Below are positions 12,501 to 27,500 of a DNA stretch of 64,000 nt, piece by piece; positions within the stretch are counted from its first letter, which is position 1, and every line of letters begins with the position of its first letter. A model generated the notes under the pieces. That model was not told where the DNA came from, ran no database searches, and worked only from the letters and a program-made list of their open reading frames with translations. The position numbers and the translations under genes are program-made. Source of the DNA: Setaria digitata (taxonomy: Eukaryota > Nematoda > Chromadorea > Rhabditida > Setariidae); contig RCAB01000029.1 in assembly GCA_003640385.1 (NCBI GenBank), positions 124,001-188,000 on the forward strand. Reading direction: 5' to 3'.

Positions 12501-15500
12501 GAAAATTTTTTTATTAGATGAAAGGAGCAATAGTTGAACTGAGCGATATTTATCCGTTAATTATTATTATTCATTATTCATATTTCAATTACATAATTTA
12601 GACTAAATTTTTCTGTCTTTAAAAATTTGACGAGTTTCTCTTCTTTTTTTTTTTTCGCTGAAATTTAATTTGAAATAATGGTTTTATAGAGCGGTACAGG
12701 AAATATCACAATTAGAAACGAAGAAAGTAAAAGTATTTTGATCTTCAACGAAGTTTCACTGCAGCAAGCTGGTAGCATTACAGTAGCAGCAACTAATGAG
12801 GGTGGCAGAGCATCTTCCTCGTTCAATATGACCGTTAATGAGAGGAATATCGCACCTGAAATAATCACAGGTAGACTTTTCCTGTTCAATAGCTGTTGTC
12901 TTAGATGTTTTAATTTTTCGTATCAAGAAAGAGAAGGCAAAAAAAGTGAATTTCAAAAAGAGAACTGACAAATAAATAGTTTCAATTTCATTAGGAAACC
13001 ATCAGAATTTTTCATTCTTGTAGGACCAAATTCACTGTCGATCAAGGAAAATGAATCAGCTGAATTTCGAGCTGAAATAATCGGAAAGCCAAAGCCAACT
13101 GTGAAATGGTTGCTAAATGGAGCTGAATTGTCATCAGATTCAAATATCAAAATTAAAACATTTGAGGAAGTTTACATTTTGAAAATAGAAAAAGCGAATG
13201 TAAAACATGCCGGTGAAGTGGTGATTACTGCCGAAAATGCAGCCGGTATGGTGGGCAAGGAAGTTGTCCTGAAGGTTTGTATTTGGGTCATTTTTTGTGA
13301 AGATTAGAAGAAAGTGAAATTTAATCATGTTAGCGATGTTGAAGCATATTTCGTTTGTTTCGAATTGAACTGCCAATTGAAATTAAAATTTTCGATTTAG
13401 TTCGTTTGCACTCAAAGTTCTGTTTACTTTTTTTACACTTTCTCATTTTAATGACTCTTCGAAGTTTGTTCAATTCAGGTTGAACCTNGAAATTAAAATT
13501 TTCGATTTAGTTCGTTTGCACTCAAAGTTCTGTTTACTTTTTCTACACTTTCTCATTTTAATGACTCTTCGAAGTTTGTTCAATTCAGGTTGAACCTGAT
13601 CTGACAAAGCCAGTCTTCAAAACCCATCTAATTGATCGCTCTGTGAATGAAGGTGAACCATTAAGGTGGGATGTTGCAATCGAACGTCCCTACAAAGGAA
13701 TTACCGTCAAATGGTTTCTGAACGGCAAGGAGTTAACAAGCAGCGAAAATATCCAAATTATTGATCACGGTAAATTTCTCGAGAATCCCATGATCCGGCC
13801 AAAGGTCATGGATGAGATTCGACCTTGTTTTATTAAATAATCATTATTTGAGCAGAAGTCAATAGTTACACTAAAGTGAACCTGATTTTTCAGGTGAAGG
13901 AAAGTACCACTTAACCATAAATGAAACTAAGCCAGATATGTCCGGAACATTGATTGTTAAAGCAACAAACTCTTACGGAACCAGTGAATCACATGCGTCT
14001 GTTGAAATTAAGGAGGTACCTCGAAAACCGGAATTTATACGGCAGCCACAAGATCATACGGTAGAGGAGAGTCAGACGGTTAAATTTAGTGCTATTGTTT
14101 CCGGAAAACCAAAGCCAACCGTAAGCTGGTATATGAATGATGTGAAATTGGAGAATAATGAGGAAATGGGCGTTAAATATGATGAAAACACTGGAAAGAC
14201 CTCTATCAAGATCTTCAAATCGAAATTATCTGATAGTGAGAAAAAGGTATCATTTCGCAAAATGCTTTCAGGAATATTGATGAACAGAAATTCTGAGAGG
14301 TTGCAAAAATTTTCCGAAACTCTACGGCAGAAATTAATACATTCAGATTACGGTGAAAGCGGAAAATTCAGAAGGCAGAATAGAAGCAAGCTCAGTTTTG
14401 ATCGTCGAGAAAAAATCGGAACCACCAAGTATTGTTGCTGAAATGAAAAGTCGCCAGGTGAACGAAGGTGACACAGTGAATTTCTCGGTTAAAGTTACCG
14501 GCTACCCGACTCCCGAGGTAGCTTGGTTCCGTAATGGTGAACCGATCAAGTCCGAAGGGTATGGACAGTTTTTTTTCCTCCTTTTGCATATACCTGCTAG
14601 AGACTTATTATCTTTACTCTATTACTTATCTAAGAAATGAAATTGGGAAATCAAATTAACTCTCATGTGGCTAATCTACTACGATTATTGACATTAATTT
14701 AAATAAACTGAAATAAATCAATTATAGTGCAAAATTCTGTTTCGTTTTTTTTCATAAAAATATTTATGTAGAAAAAGAGTTTTTCTTAATAAAATAAAAT
14801 CATTGAGGGGGTAGAATCAGTGTTATTTGTTACTTTTAATACTTTTTTTAGCGACATTGAAAAATTTTTTGCTCAAAAAATTTTAGCAATACTGAAATTA
14901 TTACTGAAGATGGAACCCATACATTAATAATAAACGATGTTACCCCGGAACAGAGCGGTGAAATTTCATGCGAAGTAAAAAACAGTGTTGGATCAAAGAA
15001 GCAAATTGCAACGTTGGGAGTTAAGCCTAGTGGAAAAGCACCATTTTTTGAAAAGAATATCGAAGATAAATTGGTGGTAGAAGGAGAGGAGCTAATAATG
15101 GATGCTAAACTTGCCGAGGTGATCAGTTATAATTCATTCTGCTCAATGAAATTCAGCAGTATTTTGAGTATCATTGGATGGGATGTTTTGAATGCTGCAG
15201 AAATGCGAACTAGGAATCCTATTTTTGTGAATTATGGCGTTAATTTCAGGTGAAACCTAGTCCAAAGATATCATGGTTAAAAGACGGGAAGCCACTGGAA
15301 GATACTCGTTTCAAGGTGATCCATGAAGAAAATGGAATATTAAAATTGAAAATTGATTCTATTCAACTAAATGACAAATCACGGATTACTATACGAGCCG
15401 AGAATCAGTTTGGAATGGCTGGTAAGTTCCATTAAACGAAAAGAAAAACTTTTAACTTCTACATAGTTGTCAATTTTCCTAAAAAGAAAAGTTTTTTTTT

Positions 15501-18500
15501 TCTTCAAACTTAAGTTGTTTCAGAAATGATTTTATGCATTTTATAAGTTAATTTGCAAATATTTTGATAATTCAATTGCTTACTTGAAAAACTTTAGAGT
15601 GTTAAAACTGCCTTAAAATTTTCTCAAAGTTTCTCTACTAAAGACTAGCAAAAATTTCAAGAAATGAAGAATGAATTTGGTGTAGTTTGCTATTGCTTTT
15701 GTTTGAGTTAAATATATCAAATAGAAGAGATTAACAGCAAACAAGACATCAGACTTTCAGGATTCTAGGAGAAAATGATTCTGATACTCGATATTTTGAA
15801 GGCATTGCAATTTTAGATTCATCATCGCATCCCTTAATTTTTCTTTTTGCAGATTGCTCAGCATCAATTGGTGTAACTAAAAAGCGACCTTTGGCAAAAC
15901 CGGCCTTCTTATCCGATATACCGGCAACTACAGTTACCGAGGGAGAATCCTTGAATGTTAAAGTAATTATTACTGGTGATCCCGTACCATTTACCAAATG
16001 GTATATTAATGATCAGGTATTTACTTCTGAAATATGCCACACTGAACTTATGCTGAAGCAAAATCATGCTAAATTTTCCTCTCGTAATTTGCTTCTTGAA
16101 TGATAGCTGATGAGCTTTTGAGTTCCAATTCTGGCTGTTATCTGAGATTTCTCATATCTGCAGCTTGTGGTAGCAACTGAAGATACTGAAATGAAAGAAG
16201 AAAATGGTGTATATTCGTTGACAATTCATGGTTGTACAAAGGATATGACAGGTACCATAAAATGTGTCGCATACAATAAGGCAGGTGAGGTAACTGCGCA
16301 AGGAAATCTTACGGTTTTAACACCAATACCTGTGGAATTCGAAACTTCACTTTGTGATGCTGTATGTCGAGAAGGTGACACATTGAAGCTGAAAGCTGTA
16401 TTAATGGGTGAACCAACTCCTCAAGTTTCTTGGTTAGTTTGTCATTCTATGAAAATTAACTGGTCAATTAGAGAGTTTTCTTTTTTGATAAATGACTTAA
16501 GAAAGTGATTTAGATTGAAAATACACTTCAAGATTTGATTTTGAAATTAAGTAAAAATTCAGGTATGTTAATGGAAAAAAGTTGGAAGAGTCGCAAAATA
16601 TAAAAATACATGCGGAAAAAGGAACTTATACTGTTACGATCAAAGATATTACATGCGATTATTCTGGAAAAGTAAATTACCAAATTTCTTTTTAAAATTA
16701 ATTTTTTGGAAATTTGTTTTGGCGAAATGAGCCTAAATATCTGTTGCAAAATTAGGTTGTATGCGAAGCAGTAAATGAATATGGTAAAGCAGTCTCTGAA
16801 GCAACACTTTTGGTACTACCTCGCGGTGAACCACCGGATTTCATTGAATGGCTCAGTAATGTCAAAGCACGACAAGGGTCACAGGTCACACATAAGGTAG
16901 GTTATAAAAGAAATGGGAAAGAGAGTTTTTATTAAACTAATAATTTAGAAATAGGCGAAAATTTTTAGTACTGGCGAAATAGAAGCCAGGAGCAAAATGA
17001 ACAAAAATGATTGTCTGTATTTCTTATAATTTTTATAATTTCAATTTTTTATGTGCAACTTTTATTTTAGCAGTGAAGTTTAAAAGTTTATTAAAACTTT
17101 TCTCAAAAAAAGGACTAACAATAATTCTTTTTAGGTAGTTTTTACGGGTGATCCGAAGCCAAATCTTACGTGGTATATCAACGGTGAAGAAATAAGTAAT
17201 AGTGAAGAAATAACTGTTGTTACGGATGATAATACGTCAACGTTGGTGATCAAGAATTTTAATCAGAATAAACATACCGGTGAAATCATTTGTAAGGCTG
17301 AGAATGAAGCCGGTGAAGTTTCCTGTACAGCAAGCATGGGAGTAGGTTATTTTGAATTATTAAAATTTCAAGTAATAAGTTTTAGTATTTGAAAATAATT
17401 AGCAACTTTTTCGTTTAGTTTGAAACTTCTACTGTGCCAAAAAATTGAAGAAGCTTTCGCTTCTCAATAAATTGATTTTTAGCCGTATACTTCGGATATA
17501 TTCTCCGAATCGCAGACAGAATCCGAAGCAATGGCTGAAGAAGTGTTTAACTTTGATGATGGACCAGAATTCGGTTATATATTTGGAAAGAAAAATTTGT
17601 TAAATTTTTTTTAAACGCTCCGAATTTCAATCAAATTTGAACATCTTTTAAGTCAAATTATTCAGATGGCAATTTTGCAGTAAAACTCTTGAAAATTTTA
17701 CTTTTTACCGAATTTTCCCCTTCACTTATCTAACATTTCATTCAGGTACGGAAGCAGATTCTATTGAAGACTTTCAGCGTACGCCAACACCAATTATGGC
17801 ACCGAAATTTATTACTAAAATCAAGGATACACGAGCAGCCCGTGGACATCAGGCAATCTTCGAGTGTGTCGTGCCGGATACCAAAGGCGTTTGTTGTAAA
17901 TGGTGATATACTAGAATTCCACTTGATATTAGTTTTTCCATTGAATTTGTGCTGAATTCTTTCGATTCTGATATTTCCGGAGAAGCTTTTTAGGCTGAAA
18001 GATGGACGTGAGATCGAACTAATCGCAAGAATTCGTGTACAGACTCGAACCATCGAAGGTTATGTAACTAGCGAACTAATCATTGATAATGTTATACCGG
18101 AAGATGCCGGAAAATACATGGTTGTAGTTGAAAATGTTGCTGGAAAGGATTCTTGCGAGGCAACATTGAATGTAATTGGTAAGTGAAATTTTGAACTTTG
18201 AAGTTCAGTTTCTAAATTTTAGTATTGGAATTTCTAAAACTTAATTTCTCTTTGCTATTTCAGTTATTCCTAAGTTTCGTCATGGTTGCTTGTTACTGTC
18301 ATTTCATTTAAAATTAGAAAAAGTTCAATCGAAAATTTTACATAGCAGAAGATAATAACAATAATATATAATAACAATAACAATAACAATAACAATAAGA
18401 AGATAATAATAACATAACAGTGCGTCAAAAAATGACGATTTAGTTCTTTAATTTATAGAAGTGCTCACAAAGCCAGAGACATTTGCGCCTGAATTTGTTG

Positions 18501-21500
18501 TCGCAATGCAAGATAAAACGAGCAAAGAAGCAGAAAGAGTTGTTTTCGAATGTAAAGTAATCGGTGAACCATCGCCAACCATTACTTGGTTCCATGGACA
18601 GGTGCTTCCATACATGTTAAACAATGAAAATTACTAACTAAAGTCGGAATTTTGCTAAATTAGTCATTTATAGATTAAAAAAGAATACAATAAAAAGATC
18701 GTAGATTAAAGGAATCTTTTCAGGTACCAATAGTTGAGGAAACCAGCAAAACAATCATTGAATCGGAAGGTAGCGTCCAACGCCTAGTTATCGTATCAGC
18801 TGATGTTGTTGATCAGGGACAGTACAAATGCTTGGCTGAAAATGTTGAGGGGAAAGCAGAATCAAAGGCAACTCTTACTGTAGTGGGTAAGTAAAAGAAT
18901 TTGACTAGTTAGCAACGATAATAATGATAGTGACATTCTTTTGAAATTAATCAGTTAGCTTCTTCATTACGCTCTCTTCTATTCCTATCTGCAAATGGTT
19001 CATTGCAATTATATTTTGAATATGTTTTAATTAAAATATATATTCAATTAAATATGTTGAAAAAAATTATATACACTAAGAATACATATCAAAAATATCA
19101 TATTTAAAAAAGGAAAAAAGTATTAAATTTTTTAAAAAAGGAAAAAAGTATTAAAAAAAGTATTAAATCACAAATGACTAGAAATGTTTCCAAGTGTTCT
19201 GCGTCAGATTTCCACTTAAGCAGGAATTTCAAGTTTCTGCAGAAAAGACATCAAAATTTAAACCTGTTATCTTAACAGACTGATCCCATAATCCATGCTG
19301 TCCCCATTGCTTGTTATCACTGTCCATATCTGTTTCCTTTCATCTGTTTTCAGCTGAAGCGCCTCAGTTTACTCGTCACATCAACTCTAAAGAAGTAAGC
19401 ATAGGTGAGAAAGTAATTCTGGAATGTTCCGTTAAAGGTTCACCACAACCCACTGTACAGTTCTTTCGGGAATCCACCCGAATTACTTCAAGTTCCCATC
19501 ATTCCATTGAACATGACAGTTCCAATGTGCACTGGAGAATGGTTATCGAGAAGACAGAAGAATCCGACTTCCAAAAGTATCGCGCTGTTGCTATTAATTC
19601 GGTCGGTATGGCAGAATCAGAAGCAGAAATTAGACAGAAAGAAATGAGCCGGAAACTGGTACTAACAGATGTACTGAAAGATCGAAAAATTGCTGAAGGA
19701 GATGAAATTATTATGGAAGTGAAATTCTCTAGTGCTCCACAACCAAACGTTAAATGGTTCAAAGATAGCAAAGAAATCGTAGAGGAGAAAGAGAAAATCA
19801 CGATAAGAACAGTAGAAGGGCAGTCTACACTGATTATCAAGAATGCAAAATCGGAAGAATCCGGAAGATATCAGGTTGAACTGACTAATTCAGAATTTAA
19901 GGAGACATCGAGTGCTAATGTCACTGTGGAAACTGTTGCCGTAGCACCGCAATTTACAGAAAAGCTAAGTGATGTTGAAGTATGTGAGATGGAAACTGTT
20001 GAAATGAAAGTGACCACAACTGGAGTTCCTACACCTGAAGTGCAGTGGTTCAAGAATGGTACACCGGTGCAGGTTGATGGTAACCGAATACTGGTTCGAG
20101 AAACCGAAACCAATCAGCATATCCTAACCATCAAACAGACCCGGCTGGAAGACGCTGGTCTCTATTCATGTAAAGCATCCAACAAGGCGGGAGTTCAGGA
20201 AAGTGAAGCAAAATTCGCAGTGCTAGAAATCCTGAAGGCACCGCAAATCACCAAACAATTGTCCGAAATCACAGTGAAAGAATTGGAAACTGCTGAACTT
20301 GCAGTGACAGTAGTAGGGAAACCAACACCAAAAGTTAGCTGGGCTAAGGATGGTGTCCTGATAAACGTAGACAATGTCCACTTTGCTACAAAACAAGATG
20401 AAAATGGCCAACATACTTTAGTGATTGAACAGGCCAGATTAGAGGATGCTGGCATCTATTCTTGCAAAGTTAGCAATGAAGCTGGTGAAGCAGAAGCCAA
20501 AACAGCGTTTGCAGTAGAAAAAGCTTCTGAGGAGCCACACTTTTCAGAAGGCTTGAAGGAGCTTTTAGTGCAAGAAAATGAAGCTGCCGAATTATCAGTA
20601 GCAGTGGTTGGGAAACCAGGGCCTGAAGTTGCATGGTTTAAAGATGGAGTTCCAGTCAACATTGATAACAAGCATATTCTGGAGAAGAAAGATGAATCCG
20701 GCCATTTCACGTTAATTATCAAGGAAGCACGCCTGGATGATGTTGGCGTTTATTCTTGCAAAGCTACCAATATAGCTGGAACTGCTGAAACAGAAGCTAA
20801 ATTCGCTGTTGAAAGCTTCGTTGAAATACCAAGATTCACTGAGGGCCTGGAGAAAGTTTCAGTGATGGAGAATGAAACGGCGCAACTCTCAGTTACAGTT
20901 GTCGGGAAACCTGAACCTGAGGTAACATGGTACAAGGATGGAGTTCCGGTTAATGTCGATAATATGCATATTTTATCGAAGAAAGATGAACATGGACATC
21001 ACACGCTGACTATTAAAGAAGCTCGACTAGAAGATATTGGAACTTACTCTTGCAAAGCAGTCAACCTAGCTGGTACCAATGAAAGAGAAGTGAAACTGGC
21101 TGTTCAGTCGGAATTGCTTGCACCATCATTTACAGATGAACTTGGTGATTTCGAAATAGCAGAAGGTGAAAAGGCAGAACTGAAATGTACTGTAACTGGT
21201 AAACCGCTGCCTGAGGTTACATGGATGAAAGATGGTGTTGAGGTACACATTGATAACAGTCATTTCTTCAAGAAGAGTGACGGAAGCGGTAAACAAACAT
21301 TAATAATTGCCAGTGTAAATAAGGAAGATTTCGGCACTTACACATGTGTTGCTAGTAATCCGGTTGGTACCGCTGAGATTGCTGGAAAAATCAAATATCC
21401 GAAATATGGTTTCGAGAGAACCCGAGAAGAAGAAGTTAAACCGATCTTTATAGAACCGCTAGAAGCGTGTGTTGCTAGAGAAGGTGAAACAGTTAGCATG

Positions 21501-24500
21501 GAATGTCGAGTGAATGAAAACTCAGCAGCCGAGATTCATTGGTTCTTAGGTGACAAGCTAATCCAGCCAAGTGGACATCTGATTGTTGAGAAACTTGAAA
21601 ATGGTCTCATGAAGCTGACCATCGAAAATGCTACCAAGGAAGATGTAGGCATCTACAGATGTGAAGCAGTTAATGAATCCGGAAAAGCAGCAACTGCAGC
21701 AAGGCTCAATTTTGCAACTGAAAAGGATGAAGCGATGGGTGACGAATCTGCTTTAATTGGATTCATTCAGCCTTTGAATGATGTCGTAGCAGTTAGGAAT
21801 TCCACAACGGAACTTCAGTGTGCCTTGAGTGCTACCAACGGGGATGTTGAAGTACGTTGGTCGAAAGATGGAAAGGAAATATCGGCACAGCGTGCCACCA
21901 CTGAACAACTTGTTGATGGCACGCAGAAATTGAAAATTACGAAGGTGACCTCAGAAGATGTTGGAACGTATCGATGTACTGCTTCCATTGGTGATACATC
22001 TGCATGGACCGAAGGAAAACTCTCTCTTCTAGGTTTCAACATACACTTTTGCTTGAAAAGCTACCACAGAAGCCTTCTATGTACTGCTGCAAAGAATTAG
22101 TGCTCCTACAATCTGCACTAAGTGCAAACTTTTACTTTTGCAATTGAATTCTGAAGTGATTGTACTGGAGGAAACTGGAGCACAGTACCTGAAGGCTTTC
22201 GGTAGAATTTGTACTCTAAGTATGTTCATCCTTTCTTACCTCAGGCTTAATAATGAATGAAGGCTTATATGCATGTGCCTATGCTCCAATAAGAAATTAT
22301 TCATTTTGGAAGAAACTTCTATTAAAAAATTTCAGGATACAAAATTAGGAATTCTTGAAAAGTTATGTAGGAATAAGCTCTTTGCTATCTGCGTTTCATT
22401 CATAAGCACCGCTTTTGCGCTAACTTTTATGCTCTTGCTTCCTAAAATCCTGCTTCATCTTACGAATGAATCTATTTATTTAGCTTCATTTCCAAATGCT
22501 ATTCCGTTTCAGAATCAGCAAAAGAAACAGTCGAAGGTGAAGGACCACCAGAGTTTGTTGAACTTCTGAAATCCTGTACAGTGACTGAAAATACTGACGC
22601 TATCCTGAAATGCAAAGTGAAGGGTTTACCGAAACCAACAGTATCATGGATGAAGGACGGTGTTAAGGTTAGCTTTATTAGTTCGAAACAAAGTGCGTTA
22701 AATCACTTTGCGATAGAGATGATCATTTGATAAAATCTAAGTCTAGATTGACAGAGTTTAATTAGAACACTATTTCTGATTCAGTACTCTAAATATCTGT
22801 ATGAGAAATAATCCAGGATATAGCAAGTTCACTGATAATAAAGACTATGATTGCTAGAATAACAGTTTAGGCTAAATAACTTCCAGGTTAGATAAATCTA
22901 TCACTTCATGAGTGCTTCTTTCAGTTGCAGCAAAACCATCGGCTAATTACTGAATACTACGAAGATGGCACAATTGTGCTTAAAATCAAGAATGCCAAGA
23001 AAGAAGATAGTGGCGAATATCAGTGTGATGCAGTCAATAAGTATGGTTCTGCCTGGACCACCGGACCTTTACGGATTGTAGCTGAATCGGAATTACCGAA
23101 AGAGGGCAAAGCACCTGATTTTACAGAACCTATCAGACCGGTCACTGTAAGTTCGAGTTATGGCTGAAGAGTGAACAGTTAAACTGCATGAGGTTGAAAA
23201 ACAAATTAAAAGAAACTAGAACAAAGAGTAAAGTTGAATATTACAGTGCCAGGTTAGTTTAAATTCAGTTTTTTCTTTTTTCGGCTTTTTTGATGCTGTT
23301 ATTCAGGTCTTTGTTGGTGAGACGGCGATACTGGAAGGTATAGTCGAGGGCGAACCAAAACCGGATGTCAAATGGTATCGTGGTGAAAATTTGATAAAGG
23401 GAGATTCAAATATCCAAGTGGAGAACCTTCCTGATGGTACTCAAAGACTTACTGTGAAAAAAGCAACGCTTGATGATACTGGCGAATATCGCTGTGCTGC
23501 AAGCAACAATTATGGTGATGTATGGAGTGATGTTACACTTACTGTGCAAGGTTAATTTTTCTGAGCAAATTTTGCTACTGTTTGGATTTTAAACTTCAAA
23601 TGATAACAATCTTGACGTGTGAATTATATGATATCTATGTTGGCTTGAAAAACTTTTAGCTACATTAGTTATGTTTTGTTTCAGTTCCGCAAGAAGAAGG
23701 CGGGATCGAATCATCAGCGCCAACATTCCTGAAAACTTTAGAGGGAACTAATGTTAAGGAATCAGAGCATGTTATATTGGAATGTAAAATCGTCGGCGAG
23801 CCAACTCCTGAAATTAAATGGTTTAAGGTAAGGATTCGAAAGCGAAATATAAATTCATTACTTCAGGACCAAAATATCCATGTGTCCAGGTAAATTTCTA
23901 GTTCGAAACAAATTTCTAGATTGGCAATGTATCCTTAGTTCTTAAAAACCTTCCTTTCCTTCTTTTGGTGATTTTGCTAACAATATTTTGTTTTCATATC
24001 AGGACAAAGAAGAAATCAAGGAAAAAGATGCTCATTTCAAGATGGAAACACTTTCCGATGGTACCGCACGTCTCATTATTCAATCAGCTAATAAGGTAGC
24101 TGAGTTTCTTTTTATTCTTTCGTAGCTAAATGAATGATCAACTTCATACGAAGAGTATGAAATTTGAATCATACAATTTTATCAAGTAATTTTTTTAATC
24201 ATAAATTTCCATACACAATTTTTAATTTTAAATTTATTGTATATGAATTGGATTACAAAATTTATTATTATCATTATTTTATTATTAATTTTATAAAAAA
24301 ATTTGCTTTATAAGATTTATTACTGCTTATATAAAAGAGTATAAATTTAATTAAATTAAAATTATCAAATGGGGAAGTATAAAACTTGCTTGCAGGATGA
24401 TGCCGGTGAGTTTAGATGTGAAGCGCAAAATGCTTCTGGTACAGCTCGTACCGAAGCGGTACTGAATGTGTTGTATCCGTTTGAAGTACCGGTAGAGAGT

Positions 24501-27500
24501 GAAATGTCACCAGAATTTCTCCAGGAATTAAAGGCAGTACAGGCTACTGAGGGCCAACAGGTTGCATTTGAATGCCGGTGAGTTTTTCATTAGGATTATT
24601 TATTAGTGATGAGAATTAGTGATGAATATGTGGCTGATAAGATTCTTAACAAAAGTTATTTTTAGAGTGGCTGGTGTACCTGTACCACAGGTTAAGTGGT
24701 TCAAAGACGGTGAAGAAATACAACCCAATGAACATTTCCGGATCGAAAGTTTACCAGATGGTACCAATCGTTTACTAACTGATTCGGTAAGTGTTGAAGA
24801 TCAAGGAAATTACCGATGTGAAGCAACAAACAGTGCCGGATCGATGAGTTCGAAAGCTCCATTAACTGTGAATGGTGAAGTATTTTGAGTAAACTTTCAC
24901 ATTTTCATTTTTTAAAATTTTTTTCACGAAGATTCCAGAAAATCTTATAGAAATGAAAATGTTCGTATTGTTGTCTTTTTAATTTTAGTTAAAATAAATT
25001 TGAAATTAACTAAAATTTTTTCACTGAAATGTTTCAGCTTTAGAAACACTGAAGCTGAAGAAGGGTCTAACAAATATGCAAGTGGAAACTGGAAGCAAAA
25101 TTCGATTAGTTATTGAAGTTGAAGGAAAGCCAAAGACAGTCAGATGGTTTCATGGGAAGGATGAAGTCAAAAGGAACAAGTAAGGATAAGTTTTTTTTTG
25201 TGGAACTGAAAATGTAGAAGTAAACGGTAAGGGAAATCTGAAAAAAAAAAGAAAAAGATGGAAAGAGATGAAAAATAAGACACGTCACATTGAAATGCAA
25301 AAAGTTACTACCTTGAGATCAAGTAATTTAAGAGTGAAATTCAACGAATATGATTCCAGTTCCTTTTTTAATCTGATTTATAATGTAATGATTTTTAGAG
25401 AAAATATGAACAGAAATATGAAGTAATAAAATGAATTTTAGACGAACTAAACTGGAGACAATTACGGAACAGGAATATAGCCTTGAAACTGATCAAGCAG
25501 AGAGTTCAGATGAAGGTACTTATCGTGCAGTTTTATCAACCGATACCGAGACAGTAGAGTCATCCTGTATTGTAACTGTAGTCAAAAGCGAAGTACCACC
25601 AATGTTCCGGAAAGGTCTTCAGGATCAGAACTTATCGAAAGGATCGAAACTTGTCTTGGAGGTAGATATTTTGTATTTGCGAAATGTTTCTCGGAATATA
25701 AACAGTTGCAAATTAAACAATTGGAATTTAGGTCTGGATTCTGAAATTTTTCTCAGAAGAATTTGATTCCGCAATATTAATTAAGAATTATTTATGCAAA
25801 TTAAATTAAATTAAAAATCAATTATTATAAATTAATCAATTATTATTATTATTAGCAGCAATATAAAATGTTCGTAGTATTTTTGATACTTCAAGCTGAA
25901 CATAATCTAAAATTTGCACTTCTAGGTTGAAGTAGATGGTATACCGAAATCTGTTAAATGGTTGAAGGATGGCTTACCTGTAGACGAAAAAGTGATGAAG
26001 GCAAAAGATCTCGGTGATGGGAAGTATCAGCTTGTTATTGATGAAATCAAAGGGATTGATGCCGGAGAGTATGCCGTACAGGTATCAAACGATGCCGGAA
26101 TTTCTGAATCAAAAGCAAAAGTTACCCTGAAACCAGGCATGTTTAAGATTTTCTACTTCAATGCTCCATGAATGACGCAGCACTTTTTTTTTTTAATAAA
26201 ATAAATTAATGTTATAGCTTCCGATAAGCTTCAAATGATAACTAATGAACTGACTCCTAGGCTCCTGCATATTATATACTTCTTTCAACAGCTGCACCAT
26301 AAACTTGGAATATAGAAAAAATTTATTTTCACAACTTCTAAAACAATGAATTAGTATTATTTAACAAAATTTCAGAGAAACCGAAAATTATCAGTGGCCT
26401 GAAGCCAACAACAGCCGAAATTGGTGATAAAGTAATATTTGAAGTGGAAGCTGAAGGGCCAATTAAGCAAGTGAAATGGTTGGCAAATAATTTGAACGTT
26501 TTTTTATAATTTTGAAAAATGCAAGCCAGAAATTGAATTCTATCTTCTATGGCGAGTTTAATTGATAGAGGGCATCATTTAGTGATGATAGCGAAGTTAT
26601 CACTAACTTTTTAGGTATAAAAACGGTGTAGAAGCAAAGAATGTTGAAAGGAAGCAAGTTGGAGATAATAAGTATCAATTAATTATCGAGAAAGCAACCA
26701 GAAACGATGAGGGCGAATATAAGGTTAGACTTCGAATCACTTGCTCTTAAAGCAGCTATGTGAGTAAGCAAATATTATACAAATTGAGAATATTTTAAGC
26801 ACTTGACTAATTAGAAGGGTTTTCTTGAATTTACCTCTTGGTACACTATTTAATGGCAAATTATTTTATCAATATTTGAATTAACGAGGATTTATTCCAT
26901 CAGAGTTACCTTTATAAAACTGGACCTTCAGGAGTCCACAAAATTAATTTTACTTGCAGGTTCTGTTATCAAATAATGAGGGTGAGGCAGTATCAGAAGC
27001 GAAATTAACTGTTAAATTACCAAAAATCAAATTTACTAAAAGTTTAGAAGATCAGACTGTTAATGCTGGAGACAAAGTTGTCCTGGGGGTCGAAGTTAAT
27101 TCACCTCCTAAACAAATTAAATGGTAAATGTTTTCTTCAAGTACCACTAAGTAATTAAGGTCTTCCATAAACATACCACAGAATGAAAAGCGAGAAATTA
27201 GAATGGCAGAAGTGATGAAAATTAAAAATTTTGAGCTTACAGGTACAAGAATGGTAAAGAAATTAGTTCAAATGATAGGGCCAAACCGACAAAGATTAAT
27301 GATAACAGTTATCAACTTTTGATCCCGGATGCAAATAAAGATGACTCAGCCGAATATAAAGTATGCTTAAATTTTGTCTTTCTGATGTCACTTCCTTCTC
27401 TTCCTCTTTTGATTTCCATTTAAAAACTACTTCTTTGATGGATTTGTGGAGTTTCCTGAATTAGAGAGTAGAGGTTCTCTTTTCGCTTTTAGCTAATCGG

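Noticed and set aside
19499..20935. Minus-strand ORFs opposite the large Ig exon (e.g. 19499-19840, 19871-20113, 20456-20722)
   Set aside because: They are shadows of the plus-strand Ig coding frame, with Ser/Thr-rich low-complexity translations and no homology.
22033..22100. Possible early end of UNC-89 by reading past exon 38 to TAG at 22098
   Set aside because: A good GT donor at 22033 joins in phase to a conserved Ig, and there is no nearby poly(A) signal or homology support.
22273..22569. ORF overlapping intron 38 and exon 39
   Set aside because: Mostly intronic and out of the Ig frame; the true exon 39 begins at 22513 in another frame.
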